Assembly (NCBI GenBank): GCA_937928165.1
Contig: CALFVT010000004.1
Span: 62,001 to 126,000, forward strand
Direction: 5' to 3'
Origin: an uncultured Caulobacterales bacterium
Lineage (GTDB): Bacteria; Pseudomonadota; Alphaproteobacteria; Caulobacterales; Maricaulaceae
DNA: 64,000 bases
Positions 55,399 to 64,000 of this stretch are shown here, in pieces. The position numbers were made by a program, and so were the translations under genes. The stretch's first letter is position 1, and every line of letters starts with the position of its first letter. The notes below the pieces were generated by a model. That model searched no databases, was not told where the DNA came from, and saw only the letters and a list, made by a program, of their open reading frames with translations.

Positions 55399-57900
55399 AT
55401 GAGAGTAACAAACGCGCATAAGCTTCCTATATTTCGCTTATTTGCATTCATGGCATTGTCAATGGCGATGTTGACCGTTGTGCCTGCGCGCGCGCAAGAG
55501 GCAGATGCTCCCCCGGCGTTTACTGAACTACCGGATATTATCCGCACGATTCAGGTTGTTGGTAATCAACGTGTTGAGGCGAATACAGTTGCTTCTTACC
55601 TGCTTTTTGCACCGGGTGACCCCTTTAGCGAACAGCGTGTCGATCTTTCAATAAAAACATTATTTCGCACAGGGCTTTTCGCCGATGTGAGTATTGAGCC
55701 CCGTGATGGTAATGTGCTGATCCGCGTGATCGAAAACCCAATTATCAACCGTGTTATATTCGAAGGAAATAGATCGCTTAAAGAAGACAAAATTACAGAT
55801 GAAATCGAAGCGGAACCTCGGGCCTTGTTTACGCGGGCTGCAGTTCAATCTGATGTTCAAAGAATAATAGAGCTTTACCGTCAATCAGGCCGATTTGCCG
55901 CCACGGTAACGCCGAAGATCGTTCAGCAACCTCAAAACCGTGTTGACCTTGTTTTTGAAATTACAGAAGGCCCAGTGACAGGAGTTAAGCAAATTAACTT
56001 TATTGGCAATAATGAGTTTTCTGATCGCGTACTTCGTAAGGAAATCGTTACGCAGGAATCAAGCTGGTATAAATTTTTCTCATCAAATGATAATTATGAC
56101 CCCGGCCGGTTGGAATTTGACCGGGAGCAAGTTCGTAATTTTTACACGGACAGAGGTTTTGCCGATTTCCGCGTCGTTTCTGCCGTGGCTGAGTTAACGC
56201 CGGATCAAGAAGATTTTTACATCACATTTACGATTGACGAAGGCGAAGAATATACTTGGGGAGATATAGACGTTTCAACACAACTTGAAACATTAAATGA
56301 AGATATCCTTCGATCATTTGTTCCAATTCGAACTGGGGATATTTATAAATCTAGTATTATTGAAGGCGCGATTGAAAATCTAACATTTGCAACGGGCACG
56401 TCTGGATATGCCTTTGTGGATATTCAACCCTCTATACGCAGAAACCGCGAAAAAAAGACGGTTGATGTAACCTTTAATATTACAGAAGGGCCAAGGGTTT
56501 ATATCGAAAAAGTCAATATTGTTGGGAATACAACAACGCTAGATTACGTTATCCGCCGTGAATTGACTCTTGCTGAAGGGGATGCTTTTAACCGCGTTCT
56601 TTTAGACCGCTCTCGTAATAATATTCGCCGTTTACGGTTCTTTGAAAATGTTGAGATAACGGAGTCTCAAGGTAGCGCTGCTGACCGGGCCATCGTAGAA
56701 GTTAGTGTTACAGAGCAGCCTACGGGTGAGTTGGCTTTTAGTGCAGGCTTTTCATCACAAGATTCATTCCTTGTTGACTTTTCACTGACGCAAAGAAACC
56801 TTCGTGGACGTGGACAGTTGCTATCTTTAACCGTTGCGGCCAGTTCAAATAGGCGGCAAATAAACTTGCAATTCCAAGAGCCTCGCTTTTTGGGCCGAAA
56901 CCTTGCAGCTGGATTTAATGTTTTTGATACAACCTTCAATTTTTTAAGAGAAGCCGGCTTTAGACAATCGCGGCGCGGGGCTTCAGTTCAATTCGGTTTT
57001 CCTCTCACTCAAAATACACGCCTGCAAACGCGCTACTCTTTACGAAATGAAAGTATTGAGGTTCCAGCGGGAACCTGTATTCCCGTTCCTGAAGGTCAAA
57101 TTATCCCTGTTAGCAATTCAAGCCTTTGTGACCCCGAAACAGGTGGTAATCCAGAGGATCGCATTAGCTCAATTCTTGGATATTCATTTATCTGGGATCG
57201 AAAAAATGACCCGATTGCCCCTACTGGTGGGTTTGATTTATCTCTTTCACAAGACCTTGCGGGAATTGGCGGTGATGCGCGTTACCTTCGCTCTGAATTA
57301 CGTGCTAATGCTTATCGTGGTATTTTACCAGGTATTGTCTTGAGCTTGAACGGTCAACTTGGGTTTACCCAAGGGTGGGGCGGCGATCCTATTCGTATTA
57401 ATGACCGTTTCTTTAAGGGGTCTAATGATTTTCGCGGCTTTGATAATGCCGGTGTGGGGCCTCGCCTTTTACAGCGAATTGCTGTCACAGACCCAGCAAC
57501 AGGTCAGCAAGCTATTGATCCAGAGACGGGCGAAGGCGTTACGCAAGATATTCGTCTTCGCTCTCTTGGTGGTAATGCTTTTGGCCTCGCTGTAGCTGAA
57601 CTGAGTTTTCCTATTGGAATCCCACAATTAGACGCTAGTTTGTTTGCAGAGGCTGGTACTGTCGGCCTATTAGATGATGAGTTCTTAGGAGACCGTGATA
57701 ATCCGAATGTTCCGTCACCCGATAATAATGAATTGGGTTTCTTTGTGGAAGACGCACTTGTTCTACGGGCAACTGTTGGGGCCAGTGTTTATTGGGAATC
57801 ACCATTTGGCCCCCTACGATTTGACTTTACAAAGCCCGTAAAACAACAAGCTTTCGATGACAGAATGTCATTTCAATTTACAACACGTACAAGGTTCTAA
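55399..57900 (+). CDS. bamA: Outer-membrane assembly factor BamA
   Basis: Central beta-barrel of the BAM complex. The 833-residue protein has a signal peptide (cleavage near PARAQ), five POTRA domains (about residues 45-430; each with an I-x-x-I/V-x-G-N type start such as IRTIQVVGNQRVEAN and VYIEKVNIVGNTTTLD) and a C-terminal 16-strand barrel with the conserved KGSNDFRGF loop. It ends with Phe, as barrel proteins do. Confidence 0.97.
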   Translation: MRVTNAHKLPIFRLFAFMALSMAMLTVVPARAQEADAPPAFTELPDIIRTIQVVGNQRVEANTVASYLLFAPGDPFSEQRVDLSIKTLFRTGLFADVSIEPRDGNVLIRVIENPIINRVIFEGNRSLKEDKITDEIEAEPRALFTRAAVQSDVQRIIELYRQSGRFAATVTPKIVQQPQNRVDLVFEITEGPVTGVKQINFIGNNEFSDRVLRKEIVTQESSWYKFFSSNDNYDPGRLEFDREQVRNFYTDRGFADFRVVSAVAELTPDQEDFYITFTIDEGEEYTWGDIDVSTQLETLNEDILRSFVPIRTGDIYKSSIIEGAIENLTFATGTSGYAFVDIQPSIRRNREKKTVDVTFNITEGPRVYIEKVNIVGNTTTLDYVIRRELTLAEGDAFNRVLLDRSRNNIRRLRFFENVEITESQGSAADRAIVEVSVTEQPTGELAFSAGFSSQDSFLVDFSLTQRNLRGRGQLLSLTVAASSNRRQINLQFQEPRFLGRNLAAGFNVFDTTFNFLREAGFRQSRRGASVQFGFPLTQNTRLQTRYSLRNESIEVPAGTCIPVPEGQIIPVSNSSLCDPETGGNPEDRISSILGYSFIWDRKNDPIAPTGGFDLSLSQDLAGIGGDARYLRSELRANAYRGILPGIVLSLNGQLGFTQGWGGDPIRINDRFFKGSNDFRGFDNAGVGPRLLQRIAVTDPATGQQAIDPETGEGVTQDIRLRSLGGNAFGLAVAELSFPIGIPQLDASLFAEAGTVGLLDDEFLGDRDNPNVPSPDNNELGFFVEDALVLRATVGASVYWESPFGPLRFDFTKPVKQQAFDDRMSFQFTTRTRF

Positions 57901-57901
57901 C

Positions 57902-58486
57902 ATGTTAAATAGTAAACTATTCAGCCGTCTCTTACTTACATTTATGGCGAGTCTTGTTTTTGCAGCTCCTGCTATGGCGCAAAGTACTATCTTAATTATT
58001 GACCAAAAACGTATCATGCGTGAATCCGAAGTGGGTAAGCATATTAATCGCCAGCTCGATTCTATTGCTAAGACGATGGAAAGTGAAATTAAAGCAACGG
58101 CACAGCCTTATGCGTCTGAGCGCGAACGCCTTGTTAATGAGCTAAATGCCATTGGACAGGAAGGTCTTAAGACCCGGCCCGATTTACAAAAAAAGGCGCA
58201 AGACCTTGTTGCCAAAGGTCAAAAAGCTCAAAATGAAGCGGCTTACAAACAACGTGAATTACAAGTTACCGAAGCGAAAGCCCTTCAAGCTGTTAATACG
58301 AAACTAGCTGAAATCCTAAAAACGATTGTGGCCGAACGTAATGCCGATGTTGTTTTAGAACGCTCTGTTGTTATTTACGGAGATGGTGCGGATGTAACGG
58401 ATACAGTGATTAGCCGTCTTAATAGCCAAATGCGCACCGTCACAGTGACTCGTGAGCGTATTCCGCGCCAAGCCGCACCTAAGTAA
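57902..58486 (+). CDS. skp: Skp/OmpH periplasmic chaperone
   Basis: Holdase for unfolded outer-membrane proteins. I start at ATG 57902, right after the bamA stop. The 194-residue protein has a signal peptide (APAMAQ), then STILIIDQKRIMRESEVGKH and a long coiled-coil tentacle (about residues 50-140), then a beta-strand end. The bamA-skp-lpxD order is standard. Confidence 0.93.
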   Translation: MLNSKLFSRLLLTFMASLVFAAPAMAQSTILIIDQKRIMRESEVGKHINRQLDSIAKTMESEIKATAQPYASERERLVNELNAIGQEGLKTRPDLQKKAQDLVAKGQKAQNEAAYKQRELQVTEAKALQAVNTKLAEILKTIVAERNADVVLERSVVIYGDGADVTDTVISRLNSQMRTVTVTRERIPRQAAPK

Positions 58487-58516
58487 TCTAAACGGATTAA
58501 AGCATAGGGCTAAGCT

Positions 58517-59524
58517 ATGATCGATAAACGATTTTTCGATCATCTTGGCCCTTTGTCTTTGGGTGAATTATTAACTAATATCACTCATGACTGCCCCATT
58601 AATGGTTATTTTGATATATCTGTATCAAATGCAGCGAATCTTGCGGATAGTGAGAGTGGAGATATATCTTTCATTGATAACCGCCGTCATCTAAACGCCC
58701 TTGAAACGGCTAAGGCCAGTGCATGTTTTACGACAGACAGATTGGCGCCTAAACTCACTGAAAAAAACATCACCCCCTTAATTGTGAAATCGCCAAAAGC
58801 CGCCTTCGGTCGGGTTATCAATAAATTGTTTTCACAAATTATTTCAAATGACATTCTGCCGCAAATCGCTGAAACGGCTAAAATTCATCCGAGTGCCGTT
58901 ATCGGAAGTGGTGTTATTATCGGGGAAAATGTTATTATTGGCCCGAATGTTGTCATTGGAACCGGCGTTGTTATTGGTGCAGCAAGTCAAATCATGAACG
59001 GAGCTAGCATTGAATGTGCTATTTTAGGAGAAGGTTGTTTTATTAAATCCGGTGCAGCGATTGGAACGATTGGTTTTGGCATGTCCCATGATGAAAACGG
59101 TGTGATTGAGCTTCCTCATATTGGCCGTGCTCTTTTGGGTAAACATGTCCGGGTTGGCGCAAATAGCTGCGTTGACCGCGGGTTTCTTCAAGACACAATC
59201 TTAGAAGATGATGTAAAACTCGATAACCTCGTTCAAATTGGCCATAATGTTCGGGTTGGCGCACGTAGTATGATGGCATCTTTTGTAGGCATCCCAGGGA
59301 GCTGTAATATCGGGTGTGACGTGATTATTGGCGGACAAGCGGGGCTCGCCGATCATCTAACCGTTGGGGACGGGGCTAAAATAGCGGGTCACAGCGGTAT
59401 TATGCATAATGTCCCGGCGGGTGAAGTTTGGAGCGGCTATCCGGGCATGCCTGTGCGGCAGCATATGCGCGTCGTCAGTGAGCTTATGAAAATTGGAAAG
59501 GCTAAGAAAAATGCCTCAAAATAA
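58517..59524 (+). CDS. lpxD: UDP-3-O-acylglucosamine N-acyltransferase LpxD
   Basis: Third step of lipid A synthesis. The 335-residue protein has an N-terminal uridine-binding domain (about 1-110) and a left-handed beta-helix of hexapeptide repeats (from about residue 115: VIGSGVIIGENVIIGPNVVI). The catalytic His is in VQIGHNVRVG. It overlaps fabZ by 14 bases. Confidence 0.96.
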   Translation: MIDKRFFDHLGPLSLGELLTNITHDCPINGYFDISVSNAANLADSESGDISFIDNRRHLNALETAKASACFTTDRLAPKLTEKNITPLIVKSPKAAFGRVINKLFSQIISNDILPQIAETAKIHPSAVIGSGVIIGENVIIGPNVVIGTGVVIGAASQIMNGASIECAILGEGCFIKSGAAIGTIGFGMSHDENGVIELPHIGRALLGKHVRVGANSCVDRGFLQDTILEDDVKLDNLVQIGHNVRVGARSMMASFVGIPGSCNIGCDVIIGGQAGLADHLTVGDGAKIAGHSGIMHNVPAGEVWSGYPGMPVRQHMRVVSELMKIGKAKKNASK

Positions 59525-59978
59525 GCCGCAGCCGCATGATTGCCCCTTCGGGCCGGATATTATATCGCAATATTTACCCCATAGAGCCCCTATACAGCTT
59601 GTCGACAGCGTTATAAGTTTTAATGAGACGTCGATTACAGCCAAAACGAGTTTATCACAGCATGAAAACTTATTCGCTGGGCATTTCCCTGATCGGGCGA
59701 TCTTGCCGGGCATATATATGATTGAAATGGCGGCACAATCAGGCGCGTTATTAATCAGCCTTACAAGTGGATTGCAAGCGGGTAAGTTTATTGGGTTTTC
59801 AGGGGTTGATAATGTCAAATTCCGAACCGCCGTAAAACCAAATGATATTTTAAACATAGATGTAGAACTCACCAGAATCCGTTTGCCTTTTTATAAATTT
59901 AAGGGGAAAGTTAGTGTGAGCGGCAAAACGGCTATAACCCTTGATTTTTCTGCGGCTCTTATGGATTTTACCGGGTAA
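59511..59978 (+). CDS. fabZ: 3-hydroxyacyl-ACP dehydratase FabZ
   Basis: Dehydrates 3-hydroxyacyl-ACP in fatty-acid synthesis. Start at ATG 59511 inside the lpxD end; TTG 59493 would add six residues. The hot-dog fold has the catalytic His in LFAGHFPDRAILPGIYMIEMAAQ with Glu in the following helix (shown around residue 60-80). 155 residues. It sits between lpxD and lpxA, as usual. Confidence 0.96.
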   Translation: MPQNKPQPHDCPFGPDIISQYLPHRAPIQLVDSVISFNETSITAKTSLSQHENLFAGHFPDRAILPGIYMIEMAAQSGALLISLTSGLQAGKFIGFSGVDNVKFRTAVKPNDILNIDVELTRIRLPFYKFKGKVSVSGKTAITLDFSAALMDFTG

Positions 59979-60006
59979 GTAATTTTACCTCCTTTGATTG
60001 AAATTT

Positions 60007-60804
60007 ATGGCGACTTTTATACATCCCACGTCGATTGTCGCGCCCAAGGCAAAACTTGGTCAAAACGTCTATATTGGCCCATTTTGTACCGTTCAATCCG
60101 ATATAACTTTAGGTGATAATTGCCGCCTTGAAAGCCATATAAGCCTCGCGGGTCAGGTCACAATGGGGGCGAATAATAAACTCTCGCCTTTTGTTTCTAT
60201 GGGCCACCCGCCGCAAGATTTTAAACATAAGGGCGGTGAGGTCAGCATAGAAATCGGTGAGGGAAATGTATTTCGTGAATATGTTAATGTTCATCCAGGG
60301 ACGGATGCCGGCATGTCCGTCACCCGTATTGGAAATGAATGTTATATGATGGTGGGCACACATTTGGCCCATGAAGGGCAAATGGGTAATCATGTGGTTG
60401 TCTCAAACGGAGCGCAAATTGGCGGCTGCGTGACGATTGGTGATTATGCGGTGCTTGGCGGGCTTTGTGCTATTCATCAATATACCCGTATTGGCGCACA
60501 TGCCTTTGTTGGCGGTATGGCTACAGTTACTACGGATGTTATTCCTTTTGGCTCTGTCGTGGGCAATGCCGCCCATTTGGCGGGATTGAATATTATCGGA
60601 CTGCGCCGCCGTGGTTTTGACCGTCACACCATCAAAGAGCTCCGCTCGGCTTACCGATTATTATTCGCAGAAGAGGGCACTTTCGCAGAACGGCTTGAAG
60701 ATGTGGAGCGTATTTACGGCGGTCAAGATCTCGTTATGGATATGATCCGCTTTATTCGCGGTAAAGATAAACGCAATATTTGTATGCCGCATATGAAGTC
60801 ATAA
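60007..60804 (+). CDS. lpxA: UDP-N-acetylglucosamine acyltransferase LpxA
   Basis: First step of lipid A synthesis. The 265-residue protein has a hexapeptide beta-helix (from IHPTSIVAPKAKLGQNVYIG), the catalytic His in THLAHEGQMGNHVVV, and the C-terminal helices with GLRRRGFDRHTIKELRSAY. No clear ribosome site precedes ATG 60007; the TTG at 59998 is a possible alternative. Its neighbours complete the lpxD-fabZ-lpxA-lpxI-lpxB run. Confidence 0.95.
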   Translation: MATFIHPTSIVAPKAKLGQNVYIGPFCTVQSDITLGDNCRLESHISLAGQVTMGANNKLSPFVSMGHPPQDFKHKGGEVSIEIGEGNVFREYVNVHPGTDAGMSVTRIGNECYMMVGTHLAHEGQMGNHVVVSNGAQIGGCVTIGDYAVLGGLCAIHQYTRIGAHAFVGGMATVTTDVIPFGSVVGNAAHLAGLNIIGLRRRGFDRHTIKELRSAYRLLFAEEGTFAERLEDVERIYGGQDLVMDMIRFIRGKDKRNICMPHMKS

Positions 60805-60807
60805 GTT

Positions 60808-61647
60808 ATGAAAATTGGTCTGCTGACAGGAAAGGGGGCGCTCCCTTACCATGTAATTGCCGGCGCGAAGGAAGCAGGTTTTAATATGACCGCCGTGACC
60901 TTTAACGGCCTCACTCATTCGAATGATTACAATGTGCCAAGTCAAAGCTTTGGCCTCGCCGAATTTGGCGGGATTACAGCCTATCTTAAATCCCATAAAT
61001 GCACCCATATCTGTATGGCGGGATATATCCAGCGTCCTGATTTCACACAGTTGAAACCGGATTTAAAGGCGCTGAAATATCTACCCGGTGCTATATCCGC
61101 AGGAAAAAAGGGTGATGATGCTTTGCTGCGTTATCTTATGGCCATTTTTGAAAAGCAAGGTTTCGAGATTATTTCCCCGCAAGAGCTATGCCGCCATCTT
61201 TTAGCGGGTGAGGGTTATTTAGGCGCAGTGCAAATGGCAGCTGAGCATAAAGATGATATAAATAAAGCCTGCGCTATTGCCCGTGAAATGGGCGCGCGTG
61301 ATATCGGGCAAGGGGCCGTAGTTTGCGGCGGACTTATCTTGGCTGTTGAGGCCCAAGAAGGTACGGATGAAATGTTAAAGCGCGTTGCAAACCTGCCTGA
61401 TGCAAAACGCGGCACACAGTCTTGCCGCAAAGGTGTTCTGGCAAAAATGCTCAAACCCGGCCAAGATAGCCGTGTGGATTTACCCACGATAGGGCTGCAA
61501 ACCATTGTGCTCGCGGATGAGGCTGGTCTTTCGGGGATTGCCGTTGAAAGCGGACAAGCGTTTATTATCGACCGCGCCGCCGTAATTAAGCGTGCCGATG
61601 AAGCAGGTATATTTATTCTGGGGTTGCCCCCGTCAGAATCTTTATGA
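60808..61647 (+). CDS. lpxI: UDP-2,3-diacylglucosamine pyrophosphatase LpxI
   Basis: Makes lipid X from UDP-2,3-diacylglucosamine in organisms that lack LpxH. The 279-residue protein has the N-terminal GLLTGKGALPYHVI motif, the middle PGAISAGKKGDDALL, and the catalytic motif QDSRVDLPTIGLQT with the Asp known to be essential in Caulobacter LpxI (family knowledge). It overlaps lpxB by 4 bases (ATGA). Confidence 0.95.
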   Translation: MKIGLLTGKGALPYHVIAGAKEAGFNMTAVTFNGLTHSNDYNVPSQSFGLAEFGGITAYLKSHKCTHICMAGYIQRPDFTQLKPDLKALKYLPGAISAGKKGDDALLRYLMAIFEKQGFEIISPQELCRHLLAGEGYLGAVQMAAEHKDDINKACAIAREMGARDIGQGAVVCGGLILAVEAQEGTDEMLKRVANLPDAKRGTQSCRKGVLAKMLKPGQDSRVDLPTIGLQTIVLADEAGLSGIAVESGQAFIIDRAAVIKRADEAGIFILGLPPSESL

Positions 61648-62816
61648 GTCTATCCGTCTTCATTTTGGCCGTTGAAAACTCTGGGGATCATCTTGGGGCA
61701 GGAATTGTCACGGCGATTAAAGATAAAGCTCCGCATATCGCGCTGAGGGGTGTTGGCGGCGCGGCGATGAAAGCGGCTGGAATAAGCTCTGAGTTTGATA
61801 TATCCCGCCTCGCTATATTGGGTTTTACTGAAGCTATTGGCGCTTATCCTCATGTTTTAGAGCGGGTAAAAACGGCCTGTGATATCATCATATCAGATCC
61901 CCCTGACGCGGTTGTTTTAATTGATTCTTGGGGCTTTATGGTGCGCGTAGCTAAGCGGCTAAAAGCTTTGGGTTATAAGGGTAAAGTTGTAAAATATGTG
62001 GCTCCTCAGGTCTGGGCTATGCGGCCGCGACGGGCAAAAATACTTGCGCGATATGTTGATTATCTACTCAGTATTCAGCCTATGGATAAGGCTTATTTTG
62101 ATGCCGCGGGATTACCAAATGATTATGTTGGTAATCCGATGTTTGATGAAGACTATAGCGGCGGAGCGGGGGCAGAGCTGCGAGCGGCCTATAATATACC
62201 GCCTAAAGCGCCGATTGTCGGCGTGTTTTTTGGAAGCCGCCTATCAGAGCTACAAAGCTTAGCCGTGCCTTTTGCGCAGGCTGTTGAGCGTGTACGGGCT
62301 GTACGGCCTGATGTGCATTTTATATCCCCCATGGCCGCCAGTATTGATGAGGATATTTTAGCCGCTGCGGGCGCTAACCTAAGTCTACAAAATATTATCT
62401 TATTGCCCGAAACGCAGAAACGCGATGTCTTTGCGGCGATTGATATAGCGCTTGCTTGTTCGGGAACCATCACAACTCAACTTGCGAGTCTGGGCGTGCC
62501 AACGATTGTGGCCTATAAACTCTCGGCGCTGACTTATTTTGCCGCCAAGCGGTTATATAGTCCTGATTATATTTCACTTGTTAATATTGCGGCCAATGCG
62601 GCTTTGATGCCCGAATTTATGCAAGAAAATGTCAACGGCGCAGATTTGTCCCAAGCGCTTTTGGTGCGGCTTGAAAATAAAGCGCTGCGCGAGGGTGAAA
62701 GTGCCGCCCTATTAAGGCAAATTTCGCTTATGCGGCAGAGCGCAGATAGACCTAAAAATAGCGGCCTCGCTTCAGGCCAAGCCGCTCAAAAGCTTATTGA
62801 ATATTTAAACGCTTAG
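61644..62816 (+). CDS. lpxB: Lipid-A-disaccharide synthase LpxB, divergent motifs
   Basis: Condenses UDP-2,3-diacylglucosamine with lipid X. The 390-residue GT-B protein is placed in the usual lpx order, and [17 protein letters not shown] and [16 protein letters not shown] are recognisable. Several normally invariant spots differ: N-terminal AGEPSGD reads AVENSGD (9-15), the GHP turn reads GNP (Asn164), LPGSR reads FFGSR, and the Glu of ASGTxxxE is Gln279. Either these are lineage variants or activity is altered; the gene has no stop or frameshift. The stop overlaps the convergent gltA end by 4 bases. Confidence 0.9.
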   Translation: MSLSVFILAVENSGDHLGAGIVTAIKDKAPHIALRGVGGAAMKAAGISSEFDISRLAILGFTEAIGAYPHVLERVKTACDIIISDPPDAVVLIDSWGFMVRVAKRLKALGYKGKVVKYVAPQVWAMRPRRAKILARYVDYLLSIQPMDKAYFDAAGLPNDYVGNPMFDEDYSGGAGAELRAAYNIPPKAPIVGVFFGSRLSELQSLAVPFAQAVERVRAVRPDVHFISPMAASIDEDILAAAGANLSLQNIILLPETQKRDVFAAIDIALACSGTITTQLASLGVPTIVAYKLSALTYFAAKRLYSPDYISLVNIAANAALMPEFMQENVNGADLSQALLVRLENKALREGESAALLRQISLMRQSADRPKNSGLASGQAAQKLIEYLNA

Positions 62817-64000
62817 CGCTTATCCATCGGCACAAGACTACGGGCGGGAGCGCCTGTATAAAGCTGGCGCGGACGGCCAATACGCTGGCTTGGGTCTTCT
62901 AGCATTTCATTCCACTGGGAAATCCAGCCAACAGTTCGTGCTAGGGCAAATAAAACCGTGAACATCGACGTCGGGAAGCCAAGAGCGCTGAGGACAATGC
63001 CGGAGTAGAAGTCGACATTTGGGTAAAGTTTCTTTGCGATGAAATATTCATCCTCGAGGGCAATACGTTCAAGCTCTTTGGCAACATCCAAAATAGGGTT
63101 GCTAATGCCGAGCTCATCAAGAAGCTCATGTGAAGCTTTTTGCATAACCCGAGACCGCGGATCGAAGTTCTTATAAACGCGGTGACCAAAGCCCATTAGA
63201 CGGAAAGGGTCTTGCTTGTCTTTAGCGCGGGCGATAAATTCAGGAATTCGGTCAACAGAACCAATTTCTTGGAGCATATTAAGGCAAGCCTCATTCGCGC
63301 CGCCGTGGCTTGGGCCCCATAAACAGGCAATACCCGCCGCAATACAGGCATAAGGATTAGCGCCTGATGAGCCTGCAAGACGAACCGTTGAGGTCGATGC
63401 ATTTTGTTCATGATCGGCGTGAAGAATGAAAATCTTATTCATTGTTTTGGCAATGACGGGATTCACTTCATAGGTTTCAGCTGGAACGCCGAAACACATT
63501 TTCAAAAAGTTTTCCGCATAATTTAATGAATTATCGGGATAAACATGAGGCTGGCCGATTGAATATTTATAAGCGCGGGCACAAATTGTTGGCATTTTTG
63601 CAATCAAGCGCATCATAGCAAGGTCGCGGGCCTCATTTTCGGCAATATCTGTTTCGTCATGATAAAAAGCCGAGAGGGCCCCCGTAGTTCCGCAAATCAT
63701 GGCCATGGGATGGGCATCACGGCGGAATCCGTGGAAGAAACGCTCGACTTGCTCATGGAGCATGGTGTGAGAGGTGATCTTCTCATCAAATTCTGCGAAT
63801 TGTTCCTTATTCGGAAGTTCACCGTTCATCATAAGATAGGCGACTTCCATGAAATCACAATTTTCGGCAAGGTCTTCGATGGAATAACCACGGTGCAAAA
63901 GCTGCCCTTTGCCGCCATCAATGAACGTAATTTGGGATTCTGTGCTACAGGTTGAGGTATAGCCGGGGTCAAATGTAAAATGTCCGCTAAGTTTATGTAG
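62813..64000 (-). CDS. gltA: Citrate synthase, 5' end outside window
   Basis: First step of the TCA cycle. The frame is open to base 64000, so the start lies beyond the window. Visible in order: [67 protein letters not shown] and [16 protein letters not shown] with catalytic His, ending in the substrate-arginine region [13 protein letters not shown]. At least 395 residues are present. It is convergent with lpxB, as in Caulobacter relatives. Confidence 0.96.
   Translation of the reverse strand, partial: LHKLSGHFTFDPGYTSTCSTESQITFIDGGKGQLLHRGYSIEDLAENCDFMEVAYLMMNGELPNKEQFAEFDEKITSHTMLHEQVERFFHGFRRDAHPMAMICGTTGALSAFYHDETDIAENEARDLAMMRLIAKMPTICARAYKYSIGQPHVYPDNSLNYAENFLKMCFGVPAETYEVNPVIAKTMNKIFILHADHEQNASTSTVRLAGSSGANPYACIAAGIACLWGPSHGGANEACLNMLQEIGSVDRIPEFIARAKDKQDPFRLMGFGHRVYKNFDPRSRVMQKASHELLDELGISNPILDVAKELERIALEDEYFIAKKLYPNVDFYSGIVLSALGFPTSMFTVLFALARTVGWISQWNEMLEDPSQRIGRPRQLYTGAPARSLVPMDKR

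Noticed and set aside
1-64000. CRISPR arrays, insertion sequences or prophage genes
   Set aside because: No regularly spaced repeats, transposase, integrase or phage structural genes were seen anywhere in the window.

Overview
This window is a chromosomal segment of an alphaproteobacterium of the Caulobacter / Hyphomonas-Maricaulis branch. Two gene blocks follow the order known from Caulobacter: the complex I operon running on through birA, coaX, rnj, mce, DUF1467, proS, lolC and lolD to dnaE, and rpsB-tsf-pyrH-frr-uppS-cdsA-dxr-rseP-bamA-skp-lpxD-fabZ-lpxA-lpxI-lpxB-gltA. By eye the base composition is only moderately GC and clearly less GC-rich than Caulobacter, which points to a marine Hyphomonadaceae/Robiginitomaculaceae-type organism (inference). 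I see no phage, transposon or CRISPR array.

Layout. 1-4.8 kb: nrdR (5' end outside the window) and a riboflavin cluster (reductase-only RibD, RibE, RibBA with a degenerate GTP cyclohydrolase II half, RibH), then nusB and thiL. 4.8-9.3 kb: bamE (minus strand), a cytochrome bc1 assembly chaperone, plsX-fabH, ihfA, a MerR regulator and tRNA-Pro(GGG). 9.4-18.3 kb: heme A synthase, an unidentified lipoprotein, rplM-rpsI with a clear terminator, argC, a small lipoprotein, an AlaC-type aminotransferase, glpX and recJ. 18.3-20.7 kb: tRNA-Glu(UUC) followed by the least conventional stretch: a promoter-like site, several strong inverted repeats, a small ORF, a GDPD-family phosphodiesterase and a DM13 protein. 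20.7-36.4 kb: all fourteen nuo genes, interrupted by a secreted protein of unknown function (between nuoC and nuoD) and a FlbD-like small protein (between nuoF and nuoG). 36.4-43.9 kb: birA, coaX, RNase J, methylmalonyl-CoA epimerase, DUF1467, proS, lolC and lolD. 43.9-47.6 kb: a LexA-type operator, a 30-residue membrane ORF and dnaE. 47.6-64 kb: rpsB with a potentially pseudoknotted leader and a fused DUF2853 domain, tsf, pyrH, frr, isoprenoid and phospholipid genes, the Bam/Skp envelope genes, the lipid A genes, and gltA on the minus strand running off the window.

How the parts fit: the last third links translation (S2, EF-Ts, RRF), nucleotide supply (PyrH), the lipid carrier (UppS, Dxr), phospholipid synthesis (CdsA) and outer-membrane building (RseP, BamA, Skp, LpxD/A/I/B, FabZ). 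The middle third is the respiratory chain entry point. The most noteworthy items are (1) the SOS-box-controlled 30-residue membrane protein directly upstream of dnaE, matching in size, topology and control the Caulobacter division inhibitor SidA; (2) ribosomal protein S2 fused to a DUF2853 domain; (3) interleaved inverted repeats in the rpsB leader that predict a pseudoknot next to the ribosome binding site; and (4) the structured, promoter-bearing non-coding stretch behind tRNA-Glu.
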